DNA of 64,000 bases from Rhodocytophaga aerolata. Its GTDB lineage: Bacteria; Bacteroidota; Bacteroidia; Cytophagales; 172606-1. Positions 44,900 through 54,705 of the stretch are shown here, piece after piece. The stretch is from NCBI RefSeq assembly GCF_030503435.1, contig NZ_JAUKPO010000006.1, forward strand, positions 248,001 through 312,000. Direction: 5' to 3'. A model generated the notes under the pieces. It saw only the letters and a list, made by a program, of their open reading frames with translations, searched no databases and was not told the origin of the DNA. Position 1 is the stretch's first letter, and each line of letters starts with the position of its first letter. Position numbers and translations under genes: made by a program.

Positions 44900-46201
44900 T
44901 TAAGCCCTGTATTGTTTTGGGTTCCGGCCTTGTTTATCAAGTACTTTTGGTTTTTTGAGGACTACCCCGGATGTATCAATCGCCAGCAGGGTAATGGTAA
45001 ACAGCCACTCGTCGCCAAAGTCGAACAGATATAGAAACTGCTGGCCTGCATATAAATCCAGTTCCCCTATTTTTACGGTATCGGCAAACGGCCCTTCTTC
45101 TGACCAGGGCGATTCATAGCGTTCGCCGGAGTATTGTTCATTATCCATATAAAAGGCATACAGATGGTCGTTATCGAATTTGTAGGCTGCCTGAATGGCG
45201 TTATGCAGGTCATGTAAGGTATCATATGCACTGATGGCAATGGTTCTGTACAGGTCTTTGGCCAGGGCTATTTTGAAATGGAAGATACCTTCGGTAAAAG
45301 CTTTAGGAAGCGGAAAAAGGGAAGTCTTTAATTCGCCGGGATTGAAAAGCGGCAAGAAAGGTTTCAGAAAAGACTCTGTTTCAAAAGTAACCAACGGATT
45401 AGGCGTTACATTTCCCTTGGCATCTTCTATATAAAAATGTTCTTCTGTAATGCCTAAGGGAATTTCTCCTTCGTTACTGTCCCGCCGGCAGGCAACATTC
45501 CATAGTTCGAGCGGTCGTTTGTCGAGCAGGATAGTAGCCAGTTCCCGGCCAAGCAACGTGGGTTTTAAGGCTGTTACAGGCAGCATATACCGGTCGGGTT
45601 TCTGTGTAAAGGTGTTATCAAAAATAAGGTCATAAAAACCTAAGACGTAAAAGGCATAGATAGCCGACGACACAATTGAAAAGTATATTTTTTCTTCTCC
45701 CAGGTCTATGTACCGGTGCTGAGCAACGGGCAGGAGACTGCCGGGAATACTTAACGAAACCAGGTGCAATATCCGGATAATACTTTCTTCTATCAGAATC
45801 CAACTCATGGTTTCGCTAAGCTTAGGCCAGTTAATATAGGACCATGCGGTTTCCAGCAGAAAAAAATATTTCTCTGTAAAGGTAAGTGCTTCAAATGCTT
45901 CCAGCCGGAGCCTATTCAGCTGCAAATAATTCTCTTTCTCTTGCCGGTAAATGTATACCAGCCGGGAAGCTACGGCCACCTGGTAGAAGAAGTCCAGGGC
46001 AGGATACGCATTTTGCAGGCTTTTCTCGGTTACATATGCGGACTTGTAATACAATTGCTGATTCAGCACAAACAGGTCTTTTCCTTTCAGTACGGCTTTT
46101 TCAATAGTGAGCGGCGTTTTGTCCTGGCTTTTTAGGAACTGGAAAAATAGAGTGAAGTCATTTACCACTGGCATCATGGATGCCTCACATGCAGGGTTCA
46201 T
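44900..46201 (-). CDS. pRiA4b ORF-3-like domain protein
   Basis: 433 residues from the ATG at 46199-46201. The frame extends to a TTG at 46243, and Met at 46177 is another option. The N-terminal 270 residues are a helical region that I do not recognise. The C-terminal part (about 295-415) is the plasmid pRiA4b ORF-3-like domain: IAISAYDTLHDLHNAIQAAYKFDNDHLYAFYM and LFDFGDEWLFTITLLAI. The family's role is unknown. It converges on the OmpA-type gene with a six-base gap, and no transposase is nearby. Confidence 0.78.
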   Translation of the reverse strand: MNPACEASMMPVVNDFTLFFQFLKSQDKTPLTIEKAVLKGKDLFVLNQQLYYKSAYVTEKSLQNAYPALDFFYQVAVASRLVYIYRQEKENYLQLNRLRLEAFEALTFTEKYFFLLETAWSYINWPKLSETMSWILIEESIIRILHLVSLSIPGSLLPVAQHRYIDLGEEKIYFSIVSSAIYAFYVLGFYDLIFDNTFTQKPDRYMLPVTALKPTLLGRELATILLDKRPLELWNVACRRDSNEGEIPLGITEEHFYIEDAKGNVTPNPLVTFETESFLKPFLPLFNPGELKTSLFPLPKAFTEGIFHFKIALAKDLYRTIAISAYDTLHDLHNAIQAAYKFDNDHLYAFYMDNEQYSGERYESPWSEEGPFADTVKIGELDLYAGQQFLYLFDFGDEWLFTITLLAIDTSGVVLKKPKVLDKQGRNPKQYRA

Positions 46202-46243
46202 AGGAGAGTGGGTTAAATATATTTTCTGTTCACACGTCAGCAA

Positions 46244-46593
46244 GTAATAGGTTATCAGCAGAAAGGATTACCCAGATACCATGGGTGGGTTCCGGTTTTT
46301 AGAATAGCAGCCTTAAATAGTAACTTACCTGGAACAACAAAACCCGTAAATGACACACCTGCCAGGTATAGGTGCCATCGTCAACCAATAGATGTCCTTC
46401 AAAAAGTAATGATTATACCCATGTTTAGAGGCACCCATTTGATATTATACTGCTGCGTTGATCTGTGGAAAAATATCAGGTTCAGATGCCGGGAATAGAA
46501 ATAAAAGGTATGTGTTTTTTATGACAAAAACAAGGTTCTGGAAAACTGAAATAAAGAGAGTAAGAAGAAGTTGAATTTAGGTAACGGGCAATA
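46244..46593. other. Intergenic region left of the small hydrophilic gene
   Basis: About 350 bases between the start of the pRiA4b-type gene and the terminator at 46594. Some short self-complementary stretches are present (for example ACCTGCCAGGT near 46355), but none form a convincing structure. No coding sequence is supported. Confidence 0.4.
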
Positions 46594-46622
46594 AAAAAGG
46601 CTACTAGAATAGCAGCCTTTTT
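46594..46622 (-). terminator. Terminator of the small hydrophilic gene
   Basis: AAAAAGGCT..AGCCTTTTT hairpin with one internal mismatch and flanking A/T runs, 20 bases beyond the stop of the leftward 66-residue gene. Confidence 0.65.
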
Positions 46623-46642
46623 GACAAATGGTATTTTGCGTA

Positions 46643-46843
46643 CTAAACTTTATCCACCCCATCCGTTGTTGTGTCTCCCTCTTCTTTCTCTGACAGGGTA
46701 TGCCCATAAGCTGAGCCTGGAGCCGGATTTTTTTCTACGTCGCCTTCCTCTGTTTTTTTCTGGGCTATAGGCTGTTCGTATACACTTTTGTTATCTGATC
46801 TATCAGGCTGCGTAGGTTGCGCCTCTTTATTTTTTTCTGCCAT
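46643..46843 (-). CDS. Small hydrophilic protein, 66 residues
   Basis: Extremely polar and probably disordered: rich in Glu, Lys, Asp, Pro, Thr (SVYEQPIAQKKTEEGDVEKN, SEKEEGDTTTDGVDKV). There is no signal peptide or hydrophobic core. It is bracketed by two terminators, which supports it as a real transcribed gene. I do not recognise a family; such proteins in Bacteroidota are sometimes stress-related, but no evidence here shows that. Confidence 0.55.
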   Translation of the reverse strand: MAEKNKEAQPTQPDRSDNKSVYEQPIAQKKTEEGDVEKNPAPGSAYGHTLSEKEEGDTTTDGVDKV

Positions 46844-46905
46844 AGCTATATATAGTTAATGAAAAATCAGCTGTTTGCACAGACTGCTTGGTAGTTGTAC
46901 GGAAA

Positions 46906-46940
46906 ATAGAAAAAGCTGTTTACAAAAACAGCTTTTTCTA
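46906..46940. terminator. Terminator after asnS
   Basis: TAGAAAAAGCTGTTT-acaa-AAACAGCTTTTTCTA, perfect stem with A-run and T-run. It closes leftward asnS. Confidence 0.85.
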
Positions 46941-46966
46941 TTTAACTATCGTATGAAAAGCTCTCT

Positions 46967-48412
46967 TTAAAACTCTGCATTCTGTGGTGTACGCGGAAAA
47001 GGTATAACGTCGCGGATGTTACCCATACCAGTTACAAACAAAATGAGCCGTTCAAATCCCAAGCCGAAGCCACTATGTGGAGCCGTGCCGTACTTGCGGG
47101 TTTCCAGATACCACCATAGGCTCTCTTCATGAATTTTCATTTCTTGTATGCGGCTGTAAAGCTTGTCGTAGTTCTCTTCCCGCTGCGAGCCGCCAATAAT
47201 TTCGCCAATACCTGGGAACAGCACATCCATGGCCCGTACCGTTTTACCATCTTCATCTTGCTTCATATAGAAGGCTTTGATGTGTTTGGGATAATTGGTA
47301 AGAATTACGGGTTTTTTAAAATGCTTTTCTACCAGGTACCGTTCATGCTCCGATTGCAGATCGGTTCCCCAGCTCACCGGATACACAAATTGCTTTTTCT
47401 GGTTAGGTTTAGATTTAATCAGAATATCTATGGCTTCTGTATAAGTTAACCGTTCAAACTGGTTTTCAACTACAAACTTTAGCTTTTCAATCAGGCCCAT
47501 AGGGCTGCGGTCTTCTTGCTTTTTGTTTTTTTCCTCTTCCTGCAAGCGGTTATCCAGAAATTGCAGATCGTCTAAGCAGTGTTCCAAGGCATATTGTACC
47601 AGGTATTTCAGAAAATCTTCGGCCAGGTTCATGTTGTCTTCCAGGTCATAAAAGGCCATTTCGGGTTCTATCATCCAGAATTCTGCCAGGTGACGGGCAG
47701 TATTGGAGTTTTCTGCCCGGAAAGTGGGCCCGAAGGTATAAATTAAGGACAAAGCCATAGCACCTAATTCACCTTCCAGCTGGCCAGAAACGGTTAGGTT
47801 GGTTTCTTTCCCGAAAAAATCCTGTGTAAAGTCTACGGTTCCAAATTCATTCAAAGGTGGATCTACCGGATCCAGCGTAGTTACCCGGAACATTTCACCA
47901 GCCCCTTCCGCGTCTGAACCGGTAATAATGGGTGTGTGCAAATAAAAAAAGCCTCTGTCGTTAAAAAACTTATGTACAGCAAAGGCCATGGCATGGCGGA
48001 TGCGAAGCACAGCACCAAATGTACGGGTCCGGGGACGCAGATGGGCTATTTCCCGTAAAAATTCCATGGAATGTCGTTTGGGCTGCAGAGGATATTTTTC
48101 CGGATCAGCGGTGCCGTATACTTCGATGTGCCTGGCTTGCAGTTCTACCTTCTGCCCTTGTCCCTGCGATTCTGCCAAAGTACCAGTAACGGCAATGCTG
48201 GCTCCTGTATGTATATTTTTTAACGTCTCCTCAGAAAAGCTTGACACATCTACCACAATCTGTAAATGGTGCACCGTGGAACCATCATTCAATGCCACAA
48301 AAGCTACATTTTTGCTTTCGCGTTTGGTTTGTACCCAGCCTTTTACGTGTACGTCTTTACCAAATCCAGTAGACTGGAGCAGCTCTTTTACAGGAATCCT
48401 TTTTTCCATCAT
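46967..48412 (-). CDS. asnS: Asparagine--tRNA ligase
   Basis: 481 residues, class II synthetase. The N-terminal OB-fold anticodon-binding domain is visible ([23 protein letters not shown]), then the class II motifs: motif 2 region [24 protein letters not shown] and motif 3 [15 protein letters not shown]. The block [15 protein letters not shown] is typical of AsnRS. The start could be either of two adjacent ATGs (48412 or 48409). It charges tRNA-Asn directly. It is divergent from rpoN. Confidence 0.95.
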   Translation of the reverse strand: MMEKRIPVKELLQSTGFGKDVHVKGWVQTKRESKNVAFVALNDGSTVHHLQIVVDVSSFSEETLKNIHTGASIAVTGTLAESQGQGQKVELQARHIEVYGTADPEKYPLQPKRHSMEFLREIAHLRPRTRTFGAVLRIRHAMAFAVHKFFNDRGFFYLHTPIITGSDAEGAGEMFRVTTLDPVDPPLNEFGTVDFTQDFFGKETNLTVSGQLEGELGAMALSLIYTFGPTFRAENSNTARHLAEFWMIEPEMAFYDLEDNMNLAEDFLKYLVQYALEHCLDDLQFLDNRLQEEEKNKKQEDRSPMGLIEKLKFVVENQFERLTYTEAIDILIKSKPNQKKQFVYPVSWGTDLQSEHERYLVEKHFKKPVILTNYPKHIKAFYMKQDEDGKTVRAMDVLFPGIGEIIGGSQREENYDKLYSRIQEMKIHEESLWWYLETRKYGTAPHSGFGLGFERLILFVTGMGNIRDVIPFPRTPQNAEF

Positions 48413-48906
48413 ATCTCTGAAAAATTTATATCATGGGTAGAAGTTAAGTAAATAGACTTACCCAAAAAATTAGTCCACAAAATTAGAATAAAATCAATAC
48501 AGCATCCCGAAAATTATAAAAAGCTTATAGACGAATTTACTGCTTCCGTATTTCCTACCATAGATAACCAGGTATTCTTGTAGCATAAGGAAAGATTGGC
48601 AGCTATTCATAACAACCTTCTCTGATCAGCGTTTTCTTTTGACATACTGCAGTTGGTTTTCCAGTAGTATTATCCTTGGTAAGGGATGTACTGTAACCAG
48701 TGGTAAAAGAATGGAGTTATGTACCTGGGTTACCAGTGTAGCCGTATGAAAAGAACAGAGGTATAAAGTACAATCTATTGGATGGGCACTAGCAGCATAA
48801 AATGTTATAGACCGTATGTAAACTAAGCATGCCAAAATTGTACGTTTATACAGATATTATAATAAATTTGAATTAACTTAGGATTTACTAGAAACAGAAA
48901 GGACAC
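48413..48906. other. asnS-rpoN divergent intergenic region
   Basis: 494 bases. The rpoN promoter candidate is listed separately. The short reverse frame at 48626-48835 has no coding character (low-complexity Leu/His/Thr). I see no RNA gene. Confidence 0.45.
48838..48870 (+). promoter_or_regulatory. Candidate promoter for rpoN
   Basis: TTG at 48838-48840, 22 bases, then TAAATTTG at 48863-48870, which matches TAnnTTTG exactly. It lies 36 bases before the rpoN ATG. Confidence 0.45.
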
Positions 48907-50379
48907 ATGCAGAAGCTTGGTTTAAATCAGTCGCTTTCCCAGAAACTATCGCCACAGCAGATACAATTTATAAAACTGCTGCAAATTCCTACTGCCGAAC
49001 TGGATGCCCGTATTGAAGAAGAACTGGAAATAAATCCGGCTCTGGAAGAAGGCAAAGATGAATCAGCCAACGAAGATGGCGGAGAGGAACTAGACGCAGA
49101 AGGGGATTATGACGATGATGACATGGACGACAGTTTTGACGATGGGATGGATGCCGACCTGAATGTAGATGATTACCTGCGGGACGAAGATATAAGCGGC
49201 TATAAAATGCAGGGCGATGGCCCTGGCGATGACGAAGACCGGGAAATGCCTCTGGCTACTACGTCTACCCTCATCGATTCTTTGCTTACCCAGCTGGGTT
49301 TTCTCAAGTTGGATGAGCGGCAAAGTATTATAGGCAAACAACTGATTGGCAGTATTGATAACGACGGATATATACGCCGGGAACTGGAAGCCATTGTGAA
49401 TGACCTGGCTTTTTCGCAAAATGTAGAAACCTCCGTAGAGGAGGTAGAAGATATTCTGCATAAGATACAATATTTTGACCCACCCGGCATAGGTGCCCGT
49501 AATTTACAGGAATGTCTGTTACTACAGCTGGACCGGAAAGCGCATGATAATCCGGCAGTTACCAACGCCATTAAAATCATAGACGACTTCTTTGAAGAGT
49601 TTACCAAAAAGCACTACGACAAAATTCAACGGCGGCTAAATATCACCGATGAGCAGATTAAAGATGCCGTAAACATTATTACCAGATTGAACCCTAAACC
49701 AGGCGGTAGTTCGGGTGATGTGCGTACGCAGTATTTAATACCGGATTTTATGCTGATCAATAACAATGGTAAACTCGAATTGTCGCTGAATTCACGCAAT
49801 GCACCGGAATTAAAGATCAGCCGCTCGTATGCCGAGATGCTGGATACCTATGACAAAAGCAACAAAAAAGATAAGAATATCCGCGAAACCGTAACCTTTG
49901 TAAAGCAGAAGCTGGATGCCGCCAAGTGGTTTATAGATGCCATTAAACAACGGCAGCAAACCCTGCTCCGGACTATGAACGCCATTGTGCAATACCAGTA
50001 CGACTTCTTCCTGACCGGCGATGAAAGCAAACTGAGGCCCATGATTCTGAAAGATATTGCCAATACCATAGATATGGATATTTCTACCGTTTCGCGGGTG
50101 GCCAATAGCAAAGCTGTACAAACCGAGTTTGGTATTTATCCGTTGAAATATTTCTTCTCCGAAGGTATCTCTACCGATTCCGGGGAAGATGTGAGTAGCC
50201 GGGAAGTAAAATACATTCTGAAAGAACTGATAGATAATGAAGATAAAAAATCGCCTCTATCAGACGACAAACTGGAAAAAATACTGAATGACAAAGGCTA
50301 TAATATTGCCCGCAGAACAGTAGCTAAATACCGCGAACAACTGAATATACCGGTAGCCCGGCTTAGGAAAGAACTTTAG
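48907..50379 (+). CDS. rpoN: RNA polymerase sigma-54 factor
   Basis: 490 residues. The N-terminal Gln/Leu-rich activator-interaction region (QSLSQKLSPQQIQFIKLLQIP) is followed by a very acidic stretch (about 45-100) and the core-binding domain. The C-terminal RpoN box (ARRTVAKYREQL) reads the -24 element. It directs enhancer-dependent transcription. The acidic region II is longer than usual, with EDGGEELDAEGDYDDDDMDD. A PAP2-like gene follows 137 bases later. Confidence 0.95.
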   Translation: MQKLGLNQSLSQKLSPQQIQFIKLLQIPTAELDARIEEELEINPALEEGKDESANEDGGEELDAEGDYDDDDMDDSFDDGMDADLNVDDYLRDEDISGYKMQGDGPGDDEDREMPLATTSTLIDSLLTQLGFLKLDERQSIIGKQLIGSIDNDGYIRRELEAIVNDLAFSQNVETSVEEVEDILHKIQYFDPPGIGARNLQECLLLQLDRKAHDNPAVTNAIKIIDDFFEEFTKKHYDKIQRRLNITDEQIKDAVNIITRLNPKPGGSSGDVRTQYLIPDFMLINNNGKLELSLNSRNAPELKISRSYAEMLDTYDKSNKKDKNIRETVTFVKQKLDAAKWFIDAIKQRQQTLLRTMNAIVQYQYDFFLTGDESKLRPMILKDIANTIDMDISTVSRVANSKAVQTEFGIYPLKYFFSEGISTDSGEDVSSREVKYILKELIDNEDKKSPLSDDKLEKILNDKGYNIARRTVAKYREQLNIPVARLRKEL

Positions 50380-50516
50380 GGCAAAGGGCATTTGCATAGA
50401 GCAGAGGGGAAGGCACATAAAATTTAGAAACGAAAGGCCGTAATGAATTCACTTTTGATAGATCATAAAAAGCAAGTATAACGCGCTATGCACTTAACTC
50501 CTGGCGCTCTGCAAAA

Positions 50517-51287
50517 ATGCTCTTTGCAAACACATACACGATGCCCATAACAATAAATCCATCATATACGACTTCTACCCTTGTGACGAAAAAAATGGCT
50601 CAGGCACTTTCTGTCCTGTTGCATCCATTGTTGATGCCTACCTTATTATACGCCATACTTTTATACCTTTCTCCGGCTGTTATTGGAACTTCTGGTGGGA
50701 ATACTCAATGGCGGCTTACGTTGCTGGGCGTGATATTCCTGGTAACGTTTGTGATACCAGTGATTAGTGTGGTGTTTCTAACCAGAACCCGTGCACTAGC
50801 CCGTGCTGAATTAAATAAATTAGAAAGTCCGGCAGATACCTTTGCGCCGGATGAAGCAACCGAAACAAGTTCTTTGCAGCAACTGGAAATGGAAGACAAG
50901 AAAGACCGTTTTGTGCCTTTTCTGTCAACTACCGTTTTTTACACAGTTGTTACCTATATGTTTTTTAAACAACTGCAAGCCAGTTATGCTATGGTAGTGG
51001 TACTAGGCAGCATTACTTTTTCTATTGCACTTATAACGTTAATTACACTTTTCTGGAAAATCAGTGCGCATAGTGTAGGTATCTGCGGGGTAATTGGTTT
51101 TCTGTTTGCCTTTTATCTGAAGTTTGCTGAGCAGCAGTTATTTTACCCTATTTTAGTTGTTATTTTATTAGCCGGCTTATTGATGAGTGCCCGTCTAGCC
51201 TTAAATACGCACACGCCTGCCCAGGTATTTGTTGGGGCCTTACTTGGGTTCTGTATCAGTTTCGGGTCTATTTATTTACTTTTATAA
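50517..51287 (+). CDS. PAP2-like integral membrane protein
   Basis: 256 residues, six or so membrane helices (for example LLMPTLLYAILLYLSPAV, LTLLGVIFLVTFVIPVISVVF, FYPILVVILLAGLLMSA). The C-terminal part contains SARLALNTHTPAQVFVGALLG, which resembles the third PAP2 phosphatase motif (R, H, then G), but the other motifs are degenerate (KISAHSVGICG). Catalysis is therefore uncertain. Met at 50541 could be an alternative start. It is on the same strand as rpoN. Confidence 0.72.
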   Translation: MLFANTYTMPITINPSYTTSTLVTKKMAQALSVLLHPLLMPTLLYAILLYLSPAVIGTSGGNTQWRLTLLGVIFLVTFVIPVISVVFLTRTRALARAELNKLESPADTFAPDEATETSSLQQLEMEDKKDRFVPFLSTTVFYTVVTYMFFKQLQASYAMVVVLGSITFSIALITLITLFWKISAHSVGICGVIGFLFAFYLKFAEQQLFYPILVVILLAGLLMSARLALNTHTPAQVFVGALLGFCISFGSIYLLL

Positions 51288-51295
51288 GGTAATAT

Positions 51296-51826
51296 TTAAA
51301 AAAATAATGGATTTGTCATTTTATACCAATTCATTTGCTCCTCTTCATAGGTGAAAGTTTCTATAAATTGCATACCAACTTTTGTGAGTACTTGTTGGGA
51401 AGCCTGGTTAGCTAAGTGGGCCATAGCATAGATTTCTTTTAATTGAAGATTGTTAAACCCAAAGGCTAAAGAGGCTTTTGCAGCCTCCGTTGCATAACCT
51501 TTTCCCCAATACCGTTTAATAAACCTATACCCAAGATCATAATAGTAGGTATGGCGATTAATTGTGTCTCGGATAAATTTTAAACCTGCCCAACCAATAA
51601 ATTCCTGACTTTCTTTTTCGATCACAGCCCAGCGGCCTATGCCATTACTGACATACTGTTCTCGTATAAACTCAATAATTTGCCTGCTTTCTTCTATACT
51701 TTTTACTGGCTTATTACCCAGATAGGTATGTACTTCCGGATCAGCATCTAGTTCGTACATACCCAGGGCATCTGTGGGAAGAAGTTCTCTTAGGGTTAAG
51801 CGGTCTGTTTCTGAAAATATTTGCAT
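51296..51826 (-). CDS. GNAT N-acetyltransferase (RimJ/RimL type)
   Basis: 176 residues. The start TDRLTLRELLPTDALGMYEL, the middle WAVIEKESQEFIGWAGL and the acetyl-CoA binding block RYWGKGYATEAAKASLAFGF are typical of RimJ/RimL-like GNATs. The C-terminal ANQASQQVLTKVGM is the conserved family helix. The substrate could be a protein N-terminus or a small amine. It ends convergently nine bases from the PAP2-like gene. Confidence 0.87.
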   Translation of the reverse strand: MQIFSETDRLTLRELLPTDALGMYELDADPEVHTYLGNKPVKSIEESRQIIEFIREQYVSNGIGRWAVIEKESQEFIGWAGLKFIRDTINRHTYYYDLGYRFIKRYWGKGYATEAAKASLAFGFNNLQLKEIYAMAHLANQASQQVLTKVGMQFIETFTYEEEQMNWYKMTNPLFF

Positions 51827-51854
51827 GGGTAGGGGGTGTCTCTACGTGCATAAT

Positions 51855-51894
51855 AAAAATAAAAGGTGTCCTGAGCAAGACACCTTTTATTTTT
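51855..51894 (-). terminator. Terminator of the cystathionine beta-synthase gene
   Basis: AAAAATAAAAGGTGTC-ctgagcaa-GACACCTTTTATTTTT, 16-base perfect stem. It lies 26 bases beyond the leftward gene's stop. Confidence 0.85.
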
Positions 51895-51920
51895 GTAGGT
51901 AAAAATTCCAGATTACTTTC

Positions 51921-53291
51921 TTAGCTGGTCATGGCCAGGAGCAAATCGGCCTGTGTAATAATATGTACTTTGTTTTTTTCATCCCGTACCAATAGGGCTT
52001 TATTTTCCCGGTCAATTAGCGACGAAAGCACATCCAAGGTATTATCCATCCCTACGAATTTAAATGGCGGGTCCATGATTTCGCTTACCGGATGGTCTTT
52101 AATTTCCGGATTATCTATCAGGTGATTCAGTACTTTTGAATCAGTTAAGCTCCCTACAATTTGCTCTCCATCGGTTACCGGAATCTGGGAAATGCCTTCT
52201 TTATTCAGGATACGTACCGCTTCACTAATCTTCAACTTCTTTTCTATAGTTAGCAGGCGGTCGCTGCCATTTTTGCTCTGGATAATGTCTTTGGCCGTCG
52301 CAAAATCGCGGGATTCCAGAAAGCCATGGTCTTTCATCCAGGTATCGTTATAAATTTTATTTAAATAGCGGGTGCCGTGGTCAGGTAGGATAATCACCAT
52401 TACATCTTCTTCGGTCATGTGCTCCCGGGCATACTCCAGTGCTCCAAACACAGCTGAACCGCAAGACCAACCTACAAATAAGCCTTCTTCCCTGGCCAGG
52501 CGGCGGGTCATTACGGCGGCATCTTTATCTGTTACTTTGATGAAGGTATCAATCAAGCTGAAATCTACGTTTTTTGGCAGAATGTCTTCTCCAATGCCTT
52601 CCGTCATATAGGGGAAAATTTCATTATCATCGAAAATGCCGGTTTCCTTGTATTTCTTAAACACCGAGCCATAGGTGTCAATACCCACCGTTTTAACAGC
52701 CGGATTTTGCTCTTTTAAGTATTTGGCGGCTCCACACATAGTACCTCCAGTACCGACTCCGCAAGCATAATAGGTAACTTTGCCTTCGGTTTGCTCCCAT
52801 ATTTCCGGGCCAGTAGTTTCGTAATGGGCAGCTGTATTGGATAAATTGTCGTACTGGTTCGGGTAGATAGAATTAGGAATTTCCTGGCTCAGGCGTTTAG
52901 CCACTGAATAATACGACCGCGGATCTTCCGGAGCTACGTTTGTCGGACATACAATTACTTCTGCACCTACCGCCCGTAAAATGTTGATTTTCTCCTGCGA
53001 CTGTTTATCAGACATAGTAAAAATACATTTATAGCCTTTAGAAATAGCCGCCAGTGCCAATCCCATACCTGTGTTGCCGGATGTACCTTCAATAATAGTT
53101 CCGCCTGGTTTAATTTTACCTTCTTTCTCGGCATCTTCAATCATTTTAATAGCCATCCGGTCTTTTACTGAGTTACCTGGGTTGAAGTATTCTACTTTTG
53201 CCAGAATAGTCCCTTTAATGCCTTTGGTAACTTTATTCAGCTTGACAAGCGGTGTATTGCCAATCGTTTCAATAATGGAATTGTAGTACAT
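51921..53291 (-). CDS. Cystathionine beta-synthase (PLP enzyme with CBS-domain pair)
   Basis: 456 residues. It condenses serine (or O-acetylserine) with homocysteine (or sulfide). The PLP lysine is K43 in NPGNSVKDR, and the phosphate-binding GTSGNTG is at 69-75. From about 335 to the end there is a tandem CBS-domain pair (NKEGISQIPVTDGEQIVGSLTDS; VRDEKNKVHIITQADLL), the regulatory module that binds adenosyl ligands in some homologs. The enzyme links homocysteine to cysteine. It is transcribed after arsO with 237 bases between. Confidence 0.88.
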   Translation of the reverse strand: MYYNSIIETIGNTPLVKLNKVTKGIKGTILAKVEYFNPGNSVKDRMAIKMIEDAEKEGKIKPGGTIIEGTSGNTGMGLALAAISKGYKCIFTMSDKQSQEKINILRAVGAEVIVCPTNVAPEDPRSYYSVAKRLSQEIPNSIYPNQYDNLSNTAAHYETTGPEIWEQTEGKVTYYACGVGTGGTMCGAAKYLKEQNPAVKTVGIDTYGSVFKKYKETGIFDDNEIFPYMTEGIGEDILPKNVDFSLIDTFIKVTDKDAAVMTRRLAREEGLFVGWSCGSAVFGALEYAREHMTEEDVMVIILPDHGTRYLNKIYNDTWMKDHGFLESRDFATAKDIIQSKNGSDRLLTIEKKLKISEAVRILNKEGISQIPVTDGEQIVGSLTDSKVLNHLIDNPEIKDHPVSEIMDPPFKFVGMDNTLDVLSSLIDRENKALLVRDEKNKVHIITQADLLLAMTS

Positions 53292-53372
53292 ATAGTTGAT
53301 GTTGTGATCCTATGAAAAATGTCCTGAACGGGTTACAAAGCTCAATTGTTCACCCAAATGTAATTCAGGAAA

Positions 53373-53420
53373 AGGCAATTAGCTATGAGGTTGCCTGTAG
53401 GGGTAACACGAACCCCGAAA
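53373..53420 (-). promoter_or_regulatory. Two adjacent hairpins upstream of cystathionine beta-synthase
   Basis: Read leftward, a GGGG-N9-CCCC stem is followed by AGGCAA-N12-TTGCCT and four T. The second may be a weak terminator of arsO or an attenuator in the leader of the next gene. It does not match a SAM riboswitch that I know. Confidence 0.25.
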
Positions 53421-53528
53421 AATCAATTCTCAAAGAAAGAGAAATTTTTCCACAAAAACACCTGTTTTCTAGAGGAGCAGTAAAGGTAGGTTCTATGGGG
53501 AGTTTTGAGCTCTGTAGCAGGTGAAGTT

Positions 53529-54590
53529 TTATTTGCGTAACTCTTTGGCTATTTCTTCTGCAGTGCTGCGGGCTGTGCGGCCTACACCTATGAGTGTGGC
53601 AGAAGCATAGCCCGTCCAGGAGCCATACCCAACAAGCCACAATCCGGGAGATTTAACCGCTTTTGTTTCATTGGTAAGTACCTTACCATCGGCTTCTATC
53701 ACTCCTAAAGGCTGTAAATGATCTAATGCTGGTTTAAATCCAGTGCACCAGATAACAGCATCAAATTCTTCTTCCCGGCCATCGGGCCAATGTACACCAG
53801 TGGCAGTAAACTTCTTGAATGGGCGTACGCTGTGTAAAACATTCCGCTGCCTGGCTTCTTTTACGGATGCTACCATTACTATGTCGCCTAGACTTCCTAC
53901 TGGCTGAATAGTTTTTCCTTCCTGCCGTGCTTTGTATTGTCTGGTAGCAAATTCAAAGAGGTAGCGGCCATCTACTTCATCTGGCAGAAAGGTAGGTTCT
54001 TTTTCCGTAACCCAGGTTGTGTGGGCTACCTTAGATACTTCAGCTAAAATTTGTGCACTGGAGTTTCCGCCGCCCACAATCAGTACTTTTTTTCCGGCAA
54101 AATCTTCTGCTTTCTGGTAATGAGCCGAGTGGATCTGGTAGCCGAGATATAGGTGCCTATCCGGATATTCCGGTACATAGGGTGTGTGCCAGCTGCCAGT
54201 AGCACTTACCACAGCTTTTGCCTGCCACAGTCCGGCAGTGGTATGGATAGTATAGCCTTCTGGCGTATAGACCACCTTTTCTACTTTGACAGGCCTTTCT
54301 ACTGGCAGGTTGTATTTCTTTTCATACTCAGCTAAATAATTAACCACCTGGGCTTTGCCAGGGTATTCGTCTTCGGTTTTGGGCATTAGCCATCCGGGTA
54401 AGGAAGAATGTTCAGCAGGAGAAAAAAGCTTCAACGAGTGCCAGGTATGCAGCCAAGAACCCCCTGGTTGTGCCTGTTCATCTAGTATAACAAAAGATAA
54501 ACCAGTGCGCCGCAGGTAGTAGCCCATGGCTAGTCCGCTTTGGCCGCCGCCAATAATCACTACATCTGCTATATGAACAGGTTCTTCCAT
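53529..54590 (-). CDS. arsO: ArsO-type flavin monooxygenase
   Basis: 353 residues. FAD-binding GGGQSGLA is at about 14-21 and the NAD(P)-binding motif GGGNSSAQ about 173-180. The NLPVERPVKVEKV block and the FxGxxxHSAHYQ region are typical of the flavin monooxygenases called ArsO. These are usually found in ars operons and may oxidise arsenicals or thiols. Here it lies on the same strand as arsM and arsR but is separated from them by trxB and a histidine phosphatase. Its specificity for arsenic is inferred from the family and the neighbours. Confidence 0.78.
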   Translation of the reverse strand: MEEPVHIADVVIIGGGQSGLAMGYYLRRTGLSFVILDEQAQPGGSWLHTWHSLKLFSPAEHSSLPGWLMPKTEDEYPGKAQVVNYLAEYEKKYNLPVERPVKVEKVVYTPEGYTIHTTAGLWQAKAVVSATGSWHTPYVPEYPDRHLYLGYQIHSAHYQKAEDFAGKKVLIVGGGNSSAQILAEVSKVAHTTWVTEKEPTFLPDEVDGRYLFEFATRQYKARQEGKTIQPVGSLGDIVMVASVKEARQRNVLHSVRPFKKFTATGVHWPDGREEEFDAVIWCTGFKPALDHLQPLGVIEADGKVLTNETKAVKSPGLWLVGYGSWTGYASATLIGVGRTARSTAEEIAKELRK

Positions 54591-54705
54591 GCGCCATTAC
54601 AGATTAAAACTTATTTAATCAGCTAAAATCACTTATCAATGCAGGTTTATTATGTTACTAATAAGTGAACAGCTTTATCTGGTAGGATTCTTTGCCTAGC
54701 TCTTA

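Noticed and set aside
44900-46201. pRiA4b ORF-3 domain as sign of an integrated plasmid or IS element
   Set aside because: No transposase, integrase or terminal repeat is present; the domain is widespread in chromosomes.
48626-48835. Leftward 69-codon frame between asnS and rpoN
   Set aside because: Composition is unlike neighbouring genes and it has no start context or recognisable domain.
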